Of a stretch of DNA of 40,041 nt, positions 29,698 through 37,147 are shown one piece after another. The translations under genes and the position numbers were made by a program. This stretch comes from CAYNFH01 sp964396385. Lineage in GTDB: Bacteria; Armatimonadota; Chthonomonadetes; Chthonomonadales; CAJBBX01. The stretch is taken from positions 1-40,041 of the forward strand of contig CAYNFH010000030.1 in assembly GCA_964396385.1 (NCBI GenBank), read 5' to 3'. The notes beneath the pieces are model-generated. The model had not been told where the DNA came from and ran no database searches. It saw nothing but the letters and a program-made list of their open reading frames with translations. Every line of letters begins with the position of its first letter. Position 1 is the stretch's first letter.

Positions 29698-32366
29698 GCG
29701 GAAAGCCGAGGGGGAGAGCGCGAGAGCGCGAGAGCGGGCGACTCTGGAGTCTGGCTGCGGTCGCAGCAGCGCTCTTGTGCAGCATGGCTGCTGCCCAGAA
29801 GCCGCTGTTGGAGGTAGTCGAGACGGACGCAGAGCGCAAGCCGAGGACGGTCACCACCGGCGACTGCTTCATCCGCGGCGGCACGCTGCTCACGGTCACA
29901 AACGGGGCCATCCAGAACGGCTGCATCCTCATCCGCCATGGGAAGATCGCGGCTATCGGCAAGGAGCTCACGCCCCCGCCCGGCGTGCCGGTCATCGAAG
30001 CGGCCGGCAAGTACGTGACACCCGGCATCGTCGATGCGCACTCCCACATCTCAGAGGAGGAAACCAACGAGGGCACGGACTCCGTAACCCCGGAGGTGCG
30101 GATCCGGGAAGTGCTGGACCCGGACAGTCCCTCAATCTACCAGAAGCTGGCCAGTGGGTTTACTACCTCGCTGGTGCTGCACGGGAGCGCCAACCCCATC
30201 GGCGGCGAGAGCGTCATCATCAAGCTCAAGTGGAAGCGGCCGGTGGAGGAGCTGCCCATCCCGGATGCGCCGCGCGTGGTGAAGTTTGCCCTCGGCGAGA
30301 ACGTGAAGCGCTCCTTTGGGCGACCCGGTCCCGATTCCCGGTTCCCGCGGACCCGCATGGGTGTGGAGGCGGTCTACCGGCGGGCGTTCGGCGAGGCGCG
30401 GCGGTACATGGCGGAGTGGGAGAAGTACCGGGCGGCAGGCGGCGGACCGCACCACGCAGCGCCGCCGCGGAAAGACCTGCGGCTGGAGGCGCTGGCGGAC
30501 ATCCTGCGGGGCCGGATGTGGGTGCACTGCCACTGCTACCGAGCGGACGAGATGCTGATGATGCTCCGGCTGGCCAAAGAGTACGGGTTCCACCTGGCGG
30601 CGCTCCAGCACGCGCTGGAGGCGTACAAGATCGCACCGGAGATCCGGGCCGCCGGCGTGGGCGTCTCCACCTTCGCGGACGACTGGGCCTACAAGGTGGA
30701 GGCGTTCGACGCCATCCCGTACAACGCCGCCGTGTGCCTGCGCGCCGGAATCGTCACCTCCGTGAACACGGATACATCGGACGGCGTGACCCCGCTCAAC
30801 CTGGAGGCGGCCAAGGCCATGAAGTTCGGCGGCCTTACGGAGACGGAGGCGCTGAAGCTCATCACCATCAATCCGGCTATCCAGCTCGGGATAGCCCATC
30901 GCTGCGGCAGCCTGGAAGTGGGCAAGGACGGCGACGTCGCCATCTGGAGCGGCCATCCGCTGAGCGCCTACTCGCACTGCAGCATGACGCTCATAGAGGG
31001 GACCGTCTTCTTTGAGCGGTGGGACGCCTTCAGCCTCGATCCCCAATGCGCCGCGGGCGCGGCTCCGGCCGCCTGCCAGGCGGACCACTTGCGCCTGTCC
31101 ATTCCTCCGGCCGCCCGCTGCTACGCCATCGTCGGCGCGGCCATCCATCCGGTTTCCGGACCGGACCTGCCGGACGGTGTGGTGGTGGTGCGAGACGGAC
31201 GCATCACCGCCGTCGGCCCGCGCGTGGCGATACCGCGAGACGCGGTGGTGGTCCACGCAAAGGGGCTACGCGTATACCCCGGCCTCGTGGACGCGGGATC
31301 CGTGCTGGGACTGAAGGAGATCGACCAGGTTAACGCAACGGTGGACACCGGCGAAGGCGGGATGTTCCAGCCGGACATGCTGGCGCTCACTGCCGTGAAT
31401 CCGGCCAGTGAGCACCTGGCGGTCGCGCGGTGCGAGGGCATCACCAGCGCGTTGAGCCGCCCCGAAGGAGCCGGCTTCTTCGGCGGCGGCAACCTGGTCG
31501 CCGGACAGAGCGCGTTGATCGACCTGGCCGGATGGACGCCGGAGGAGATGAAGGTGCGGAGCCCGGTGGCGCTCCACGTGTCATGGCCGGAAGGCCCGGC
31601 GGCGCTGCCGGAGTTCTTCCGCCAGATGTTCCCGCCGGAGGAGATCAAGCGGCAGCAGGATGTGGCGAAGGACCAGATCCGGCAGATCCGGGAGTACTTC
31701 GAGAAAGCCAAACGGTACGCCGCCACCAAGCGCGAAGCCCCGGAGCGCGCTTTCTTCGACGCGCGGCTCGAGGCGATGATCCCATACGTGGAGGGCAGCG
31801 CCCCGGTGGTGTTTGCCGTGAATACAGTGAGCGGGATCAAGAAGGCCCTGGACATGGCGGAGGCGCTGGGGCTCAAGCCGGTAATCGAAGGCGGTGAGGG
31901 CGCGTGGCGCCTGACGGACCGGCTGGCACAGCGGCACGTGCCGGTCATCTGCACCGTCCCGGTCATCTCGGTCACCGGCGGCGGTGCGCCCGTACAGGAC
32001 TATGATCCATACGATGCCCCGTTCGCCCTGCCGGCACTGCTGCACCGCGCGGGCGTGCGGTTCTGCTTCGCGTCCGGCGCCGCGGCCATGGCGAAGAACC
32101 TGCGGTTCTGCGGCTCCCAGGCCGCGGCGTTCGGGCTGCCGAAGGCGGAGGCGCTGCGCGCGCTGACGCTGGGAGCGGCGGAAGTGCTGGGCGTGGAGCG
32201 TGAGGTAGGATCGCTGGAGCCGGGCAAGCGTGGGGACCTCATTGTGACGGACGGCGACCCGCTGGAGGTGACCACCAGCCTACACTACCTGTTCATCGCG
32301 GGCAAGCCCGTCCCCCTCGAGAGCCGCCATACCAGCCTATACCAGCAGTACCGGGGCCGGAGCTAG
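29694..32366 (+). CDS. Two-domain secreted amidohydrolase (active-type plus degenerate half)
   Basis: An 890-residue protein with a signal-like N terminus (SLAAVAAALLCSMAAAQ, residues 18-35). The first amidohydrolase domain (about 40-470) has the intact HxH site VTPGIVDAHSHISEE, a Lys in VIIKLKWKRP, WVHCHCYRADEML, and NTDTSDGVTP with the catalytic Asp region, ending LGIAHRCGSLEVGKDGDVAI. The second domain (about 480-885) repeats the family layout (VVVRDGRITAVGPRVAIPRD, LTLGAAEVLGVEREVGSLEP, GKRGDLIVTDGDPLEVTT) but reads YPGLVDAGSVLGLKE where HxH should be. It starts in a 4-base ATGA overlap with the preceding gene, so both are coupled and probably work together on an extracytoplasmic amide, peptide or cyclic substrate. 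Confidence 0.85.
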   Translation: MSGKPRGRARERESGRLWSLAAVAAALLCSMAAAQKPLLEVVETDAERKPRTVTTGDCFIRGGTLLTVTNGAIQNGCILIRHGKIAAIGKELTPPPGVPVIEAAGKYVTPGIVDAHSHISEEETNEGTDSVTPEVRIREVLDPDSPSIYQKLASGFTTSLVLHGSANPIGGESVIIKLKWKRPVEELPIPDAPRVVKFALGENVKRSFGRPGPDSRFPRTRMGVEAVYRRAFGEARRYMAEWEKYRAAGGGPHHAAPPRKDLRLEALADILRGRMWVHCHCYRADEMLMMLRLAKEYGFHLAALQHALEAYKIAPEIRAAGVGVSTFADDWAYKVEAFDAIPYNAAVCLRAGIVTSVNTDTSDGVTPLNLEAAKAMKFGGLTETEALKLITINPAIQLGIAHRCGSLEVGKDGDVAIWSGHPLSAYSHCSMTLIEGTVFFERWDAFSLDPQCAAGAAPAACQADHLRLSIPPAARCYAIVGAAIHPVSGPDLPDGVVVVRDGRITAVGPRVAIPRDAVVVHAKGLRVYPGLVDAGSVLGLKEIDQVNATVDTGEGGMFQPDMLALTAVNPASEHLAVARCEGITSALSRPEGAGFFGGGNLVAGQSALIDLAGWTPEEMKVRSPVALHVSWPEGPAALPEFFRQMFPPEEIKRQQDVAKDQIRQIREYFEKAKRYAATKREAPERAFFDARLEAMIPYVEGSAPVVFAVNTVSGIKKALDMAEALGLKPVIEGGEGAWRLTDRLAQRHVPVICTVPVISVTGGGAPVQDYDPYDAPFALPALLHRAGVRFCFASGAAAMAKNLRFCGSQAAAFGLPKAEALRALTLGAAEVLGVEREVGSLEPGKRGDLIVTDGDPLEVTTSLHYLFIAGKPVPLESRHTSLYQQYRGRS

Positions 32367-32383
32367 GCGGAAGGGAAGGTCTC

Positions 32384-33229
32384 ATGCTGCGCACAGTAAG
32401 TTCCTCGCTCCTTCTGCTATTTGCACTTCTAGCTGGCCCGCGCATCGCAGCCCAAACGGCCCCGCCAGCACAGCCTGAGACAGATCCCGATAGCGCCATC
32501 CAGGTGGTGATCTTGCCCAACGCGCCAGCGGGCCGCATCGCGCCGGCCGTCTCGCTGCTTGCTCCCACGGCGTACGGCCGCGACAGTGGCCACATGGCCG
32601 CTGGATTTGGGTTCGAGAGCAGCACGCGTACCGGCTCCAATCCGGACGGAGTCGCGGGCATGGCGGTAGGGTTTGGCGACCGGCGCAAGCTGGCGCTGGA
32701 AGCGGGCATCAACATCCTCTCCGTGGGCATCTACGAGCCGTTTGCCCGGCGCGACTCCTTCAACTTCAAGGTCCACCGGACGTTCTCGGAGGATCTATCG
32801 GCGGCAGTGGGCCTGCGCAATACCTTGATCATCGGGCCGGGGAGCGACGCGCCTTCGGAAGCGTACGCGGTGGCCAGCAAGCGGCTCAGGCTGAAGCCGG
32901 GCGCCTCTGGAACGGTTGGAACACTCTACGCGACGGCCGGTATCGGCTACCTCTTCGCCGCCCAGGGCAACTCCAGCTATCGCTCAACCGCGGATTACGT
33001 GGCGCACAAGTACGGGCCGCTCACCGGCATCGCCAGTATCGCGATTCGGGTGGCCGAACAGGCGAGCGTTTTCACCGAGTGGACGGGCCAGGACCTGGAC
33101 ATCGGCTTCTCCGTGATCCCGTTCCGCAGCCTTGGCATAGTAGTGACGCCGGCCCTGGCGGACCTGACCGGCCGCGCCCCCGGAGGTCCTCGCTTCCTGC
33201 TGGGAGTAGCTCTCCCGCTCTCCTACTAA
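32384..33229 (+). CDS. Outer-membrane-type beta-barrel protein
   Basis: A 281-residue protein with a signal peptide (residues 1-24, LLLLFALLAGPRIAA then QT). After a Pro-rich linker the sequence alternates in amphipathic strands (HMAAGFGFESSTRTG, GMAVGFGDRRKLALEAGINI, TVGTLYATAGIGYLFAA, ASVFTEWTGQDLDIGFSVIP) and ends LLGVALPLSY with a terminal aromatic residue. These are the marks of a transmembrane barrel inserted by the BAM machinery and support a diderm host. No named family. It follows the amidohydrolase by 17 bases with GGAAGG upstream, so it is likely in the same operon. Confidence 0.72.
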   Translation: MLRTVSSSLLLLFALLAGPRIAAQTAPPAQPETDPDSAIQVVILPNAPAGRIAPAVSLLAPTAYGRDSGHMAAGFGFESSTRTGSNPDGVAGMAVGFGDRRKLALEAGINILSVGIYEPFARRDSFNFKVHRTFSEDLSAAVGLRNTLIIGPGSDAPSEAYAVASKRLRLKPGASGTVGTLYATAGIGYLFAAQGNSSYRSTADYVAHKYGPLTGIASIAIRVAEQASVFTEWTGQDLDIGFSVIPFRSLGIVVTPALADLTGRAPGGPRFLLGVALPLSY

Positions 33230-33253
33230 CCGGTCTGAATGGGAGAACTGTCG

Positions 33254-35740
33254 ATGGTTCGCGCGCAGCGAATAGTCCGTCTCGCATTCGGAGTGGTCCT
33301 GGGGCTGCTGCTCCTGGTCCTCGCGGCGCCGGTCGCGTGGCCCCAGACGGACTCGACGGATCTCACCGACATTATCATCGACCCGCCGGATGGCGGCGGC
33401 CTGAAGCCGCGCTGCACTCTGAAGATTGAGCTGCCGCCGGATGTTACCGTCTGCGCGGAAGCGCCCGACTACCAGAGCGCCATAGTGGATCCCGGCCGGG
33501 CCAAGGCTATCGGGAACTGCCCACCCATTCAGGGCGCGGGCGTGCGCAGCGACGGCCGGCGGTTGCGTGCTCCGTATCACGTGGGAGTGACCACAATCAC
33601 GTGGATGGCGCATGATCATGCGGGGAATCAGGTCAGCGGCGTCGTTAAGATCACGGTGGTGCGGATCGATATCCATGCGGTCTCTCTGCCACCGGGACGC
33701 GCGCCGGGCCCGACAGGCGACATAACGCTCTGCGTGGGCGATACCGCGCTCGTGGCGGCATCTACTACGCCGGGACCTGGTGGGAGCTATTCCTGGACTC
33801 CGGCCGGCGATCCACGTATTGGCGTGGCGGGGATGGGCGCGACGGCCCAGATCACCGCCCTGGCCCCGGCGCGTGGAGTGGCCGTAACGGCTACGGACCC
33901 GACGGGGTGCAGCCGGACTCTGCGCGTCAATATCGTCCGAGTGGTCATTGCCGGACCGGCCGAGATTCTGGTCGGGGCGACCGGCCGCTTCACGGCGCTG
34001 ACCGACGAAGGCGGCGGGCCATCTCTTCCGCCCGGCCCCTCGCCTTACGAGTGGACTTCCAGCGATACGGTCAACGCGCCTGTAGACCGCTACACCGGCG
34101 TGGTGACGGGTATGGGAGCGGCGGACCGCGTAACCATCGCGGCACGAGACACCCGCAACGGCTGCATGGCGGCCGTTCTGCTGGCTGTGAAGCCAAAGTG
34201 GCCCGCGCCGCCCACGCCAAAAATAGAGGAGAAGGCGGACTCCCTCGGAGCGTCGAGCATAACATTCGTCTGGAGCTCAGACCCAAAAACCCAGATCGAT
34301 GGATACGAGTATGAACGGGAGCAGGTGGAACCAGAAGGCGAGACGGCTGACCGGGAGGTCGCGTTTAACAGGTCGGCGGCCGGGAGAAGACGGCCGACCG
34401 TAGACTCCGGGCTACTGTCGGGGACGAAATACTGCTACCGCCTGCGCGTGTACCAGAAGATGGGAGATGAGCGGTGCTACTCCGCGTGGTCCAACCGGGT
34501 CTGTTTCACCACGAGTGGCTGCGCACTGCCTGCCCCGACAGAGTTGACGGGGAGCTTCCGGTGCGCGGACGATACCGTCCGCCTCTCGTGGGCGTACGGC
34601 GAGCTTCCGAAAGAGTGCGCGGGTAAGAAGCTTCAGTTCTTTTTGGAGTACCGGTGCGTGAAGGCAAGCGAAGATCCGGACAAGGTAGGCGCCCCGTGGA
34701 AGCCTCTGACCCCGAACCCGGTCTCCGGAACGTCCTACTCCCATGAAAGACTGGCAGACGAGGAGGGCCGCGACTGTTACTATCGCGTCTCCGCCGGCCT
34801 CTCGGACGGCTCGCGATCCCCGTGGGCGGCTACGGCCAAGCCCGTGGAGGTGCCGCCCGCCTCGCCAAGCGGTCTGCGGGTCTACCGTCTCTTCCCCAAG
34901 CGCGACGCGACACCCAATGCGGCCCGGCTCAACTTCACCAACAACAGCCAGTCCGCCGGCACGTTTGAGGTCTACCGCAAGAGGCTGGACGAAGAATGGG
35001 ATGACGAGGACCCATCGACGCAGCGCATCGCCACGCAGCCGCTGACGAAGAGGCCGGTCCAGGCTTACGACGACAAGGACGATACCGGGCTCGGTACCAA
35101 GTGGGAGTACCGCGTTGCCGTCTTTGCAGGCAAGAGGCGGTCCTGCAACTACAGTTACGCCGGATACGCGGAGGTGAAGAAAGATACGCCCCTGGCGATG
35201 GATCAGAAGACGAAGGTGTGGTGCTGGGCGGCATCCCTTTCCATGCTGTGCCTGGCGCACGACGTGGAGATTCCGCAGGAGAACTTCGTGGAGTACTTGC
35301 GGCTAAAGGACCGCGACTACTGGCTCAAGACGACGCTGGCGGGGCCCATGCCCTCCGGCCCGCTGAAGAACTTCGCCACCGCCCTGAACCTCGTGAACGA
35401 GCTGCCTCAGCGGAAGAGGCTGGACATTGTGGTTGAGGGGGTCATCACGGAGAAAGAGGGCCTCGCGAAGCTGGAGAAACAGGAGGCGCTCATCGACTCC
35501 ATCATCAAGGAGAAGCCGTTCATCTATGGCTACGATGGGCACGCGACGCTCTGCTACGGTCTAACGTGGCGCGGTCAGCGCCCAAAGGCCCGGATTGTCG
35601 AAGTAGAGTTGAATGACCCCTTCTACAAGTTCAACCGGTCGGGCCAGAACGCCAGGTACCGTTCCCAATCCTTCGAGGGAGACCTGAAGAACCAGGGGCT
35701 GACCCAGGCGACCGTGGAATGGAGCGAAAAGAAGAAGTAG
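33254..35740 (+). CDS. Large secreted Ig/FN3-repeat protein with papain-like (C39-type) C-terminal protease
   Basis: An 828-residue protein from the ATG at 33254, chosen because GGGAGA lies 8 bases upstream; an ATG at 33239 in the same frame is possible. The signal peptide is LAFGVVLGLLLLVLAAPVAW then PQ. The next 300 residues are beta-rich Ig-like or BIG-like modules (TLCVGDTALVAASTTPGPGG, ILVGATGRFTALTDEGGG). FN3-like modules follow (GLLSGTKYCYRLRVYQKMGD, SYSHERLADEEGRDCYYRVS). At about residue 645 comes the cysteine-peptidase site KVWCWAASLSMLC, then YDGHATLCYGL with His and VELNDPFYKF with Asn/Asp, a complete papain-type triad. It probably processes or anchors surface proteins. Confidence 0.8.
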   Translation: MVRAQRIVRLAFGVVLGLLLLVLAAPVAWPQTDSTDLTDIIIDPPDGGGLKPRCTLKIELPPDVTVCAEAPDYQSAIVDPGRAKAIGNCPPIQGAGVRSDGRRLRAPYHVGVTTITWMAHDHAGNQVSGVVKITVVRIDIHAVSLPPGRAPGPTGDITLCVGDTALVAASTTPGPGGSYSWTPAGDPRIGVAGMGATAQITALAPARGVAVTATDPTGCSRTLRVNIVRVVIAGPAEILVGATGRFTALTDEGGGPSLPPGPSPYEWTSSDTVNAPVDRYTGVVTGMGAADRVTIAARDTRNGCMAAVLLAVKPKWPAPPTPKIEEKADSLGASSITFVWSSDPKTQIDGYEYEREQVEPEGETADREVAFNRSAAGRRRPTVDSGLLSGTKYCYRLRVYQKMGDERCYSAWSNRVCFTTSGCALPAPTELTGSFRCADDTVRLSWAYGELPKECAGKKLQFFLEYRCVKASEDPDKVGAPWKPLTPNPVSGTSYSHERLADEEGRDCYYRVSAGLSDGSRSPWAATAKPVEVPPASPSGLRVYRLFPKRDATPNAARLNFTNNSQSAGTFEVYRKRLDEEWDDEDPSTQRIATQPLTKRPVQAYDDKDDTGLGTKWEYRVAVFAGKRRSCNYSYAGYAEVKKDTPLAMDQKTKVWCWAASLSMLCLAHDVEIPQENFVEYLRLKDRDYWLKTTLAGPMPSGPLKNFATALNLVNELPQRKRLDIVVEGVITEKEGLAKLEKQEALIDSIIKEKPFIYGYDGHATLCYGLTWRGQRPKARIVEVELNDPFYKFNRSGQNARYRSQSFEGDLKNQGLTQATVEWSEKKK

Positions 35741-35876
35741 GCGCGCCGCCGGTGACGGCAGATTACAAGTTGCGGCCGATCCGCCCGATAACCGTAGTGA
35801 GGAGCGATTCTCGGCCGCCCCGCCGCTGTTGGCAGGTCTGGCGGGCCGGGCGTCGCAAACAAGCAGGAGCCCGGCG

Positions 35877-36164
35877 ATGAACGGACAATCCCAGGGAGCA
35901 ACATGGACGCTCTTTCATCTATCGCACGAGGACGCATCGGGCGGAGGGGCCGCCCTGGTAGAGCTGAACGGCGGCGCGACGATCCGCATCGCGGGCGGCG
36001 GAGATCACTGGTCCGTTTCCGCGAGGTATCCCCAGGCGGCCAGCCAGTTGGTTATCGGCACCTACCACAGCAAGGACGAAGCGGACCAGGGGCTGAAGCG
36101 GTTGGCCAAGCTGGTAGGCGCGGTGGACCTGGAGACCATGGAGCCGGTCGACCTCGCAGCCTGA
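35877..36164 (+). CDS. Small protein of unknown function
   Basis: A 95-residue protein starting MNGQSQGATWTLFHLSHEDA at an ATG with AGGAG about 8 bases upstream. The body (GGAALVELNGGATIRIAGGG, DHWSVSARYPQAASQLVIGT) looks beta-rich. The tail YHSKDEADQGLKRLAKLVGA is helical. No Cys or signal peptide, so it is probably cytoplasmic. The next gene begins 24 bases after its stop with its own ribosome-binding site, suggesting a two-gene unit with the MmcQ/YjbR protein. Not recognised. Confidence 0.65.
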   Translation: MNGQSQGATWTLFHLSHEDASGGGAALVELNGGATIRIAGGGDHWSVSARYPQAASQLVIGTYHSKDEADQGLKRLAKLVGAVDLETMEPVDLAA

Positions 36165-36188
36165 ATAAACCACGTCGGGAGGTCCCAC

Positions 36189-36527
36189 GTGACATATGAC
36201 GACGTACGGGAGCTGGGGCTCGCCCTCCCGGGAGTCGAGGACAGCACCTGGTACGGCACCGCGGCGCTTAAGGTGAAGGGCAAGGCGATGTGCCGCCTCA
36301 AGGAGGACGGGGAGACGCTGGTGCTCTGCACCGGCAACCTCTGGAAGGACCACCTCCTGAAGGAGCAACCAGATGTCTTCTACATCACCGACCACTACCG
36401 CGGCTGGCCGGGAGTCCTGGTCCGCCTGCCCGTCGCCGACCCGGAGCTGATTCAGGACCTGCTGCTGGAGGTCTGGCGCCAGCTCGCCCCTGAGCGACTC
36501 GTCCGGGAGTTCGACGCCGAACAGTAG
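36189..36527 (+). CDS. MmcQ/YjbR family DNA-binding-like protein
   Basis: A 112-residue protein. The family pattern is clear: MTYDDVRELGLALPGVEDST, WYGTAALKVKGKAMCRLKED, YITDHYRGWPGVLVRLPVAD and PELIQDLLLEVWRQLAPERL. The fold is like the double-wing DNA-binding CyaY-like proteins. The cellular role is not established. It starts at a GTG (36189) with GGGAGG 6 bases upstream. It converges with the DUF1854 gene, 8 bases apart. Confidence 0.9.
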   Translation: MTYDDVRELGLALPGVEDSTWYGTAALKVKGKAMCRLKEDGETLVLCTGNLWKDHLLKEQPDVFYITDHYRGWPGVLVRLPVADPELIQDLLLEVWRQLAPERLVREFDAEQ

Positions 36528-36535
36528 TTGCGGAG

Positions 36536-37066
36536 CTACAGAATCCGATCCCGGAGGATGGCGCGGCTGCGGGGATCGAGGGCCTCTACATCCGGGATGC
36601 GGTAGCGGTTGCCCTCCACGTCCTGGATGAGGAGCGCGCGGTCCGAAGGAGCGCCGAGCGGCCCCTGCCCTACTGCGGTCACGTGGTCCCGGCGGCCCTG
36701 CACCTCGAAGCACGCCGGCCCCTGGTCCGTATCCACTTCCCAGCGCATCATGCCGAACTCCGGGCGGATGGCGTTGACGGCGCGGATGCTGGGCACGAAG
36801 TAGACGCGCGCGAGCTTCTTCTCCAACAGCGCCCGGGTCTCCGGAGGCAGCTTCGCCAGGTCCGCGACCATGCCGATCTGCTTGCCGTTCGCGTCGCGGA
36901 AGCCCACGTACCTGTCCCGCAGGGTGAGGGGGAATGCGAGCGAAAGCTCCACGCGCGGGTAGCAGAGCCGGCCGTCTAGAATGAGCCGTACCCGCGCGCC
37001 CACGTCGTCCAGCACCTCTAAATCGCCCGGCTCAAAGAACCGCGGCCCCGCCTGGTATTCGCTCAA
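36536..37066 (-). CDS. DUF1854 family protein
   Basis: A 176-residue protein matching the DUF1854 family. It starts with a FFEPGDLEVLDD stretch, then LCYPRVELSLAFPLTLRDRY, VGFRDANGKQIGMVADLAKL, VYFVPSIRAVNAIRPEFGMM and RWEVDTDQGPACFEVQGRRD. The family name gives no function. In Proteobacteria members sit next to an ABC transporter in loci tied to cyanophycin metabolism; here the ABC exporter gene lies just upstream on the same strand, but no cyanophycin gene is in the window. An ABC-transporter accessory role is inferred from that pairing. Confidence 0.87.
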   Translation of the reverse strand: MSEYQAGPRFFEPGDLEVLDDVGARVRLILDGRLCYPRVELSLAFPLTLRDRYVGFRDANGKQIGMVADLAKLPPETRALLEKKLARVYFVPSIRAVNAIRPEFGMMRWEVDTDQGPACFEVQGRRDHVTAVGQGPLGAPSDRALLIQDVEGNRYRIPDVEALDPRSRAILRDRIL

Positions 37067-37078
37067 GAAACTCTCCTG

Positions 37079-37146
37079 AGTAGCCAGTAGTCAGTAGTCA
37101 GTAGGGCCGAGCAGCGCCGTTCTACTGGCTAATGACTACTGGCTAC
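37079..37146. repeat. Palindromic heptad-repeat element between exporter and DUF1854 gene
   Basis: Left AGTAGTC heptads (37085-37105) face inverted TACTGGC and GACTACT units (37132-37146) around a GGGCCGAGCAGCGCC centre. On the minus strand the first unit follows the exporter TGA directly. Same heptad as the outer arms at 16968-17163. Confidence 0.82.
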
Positions 37147-37147
37147 T

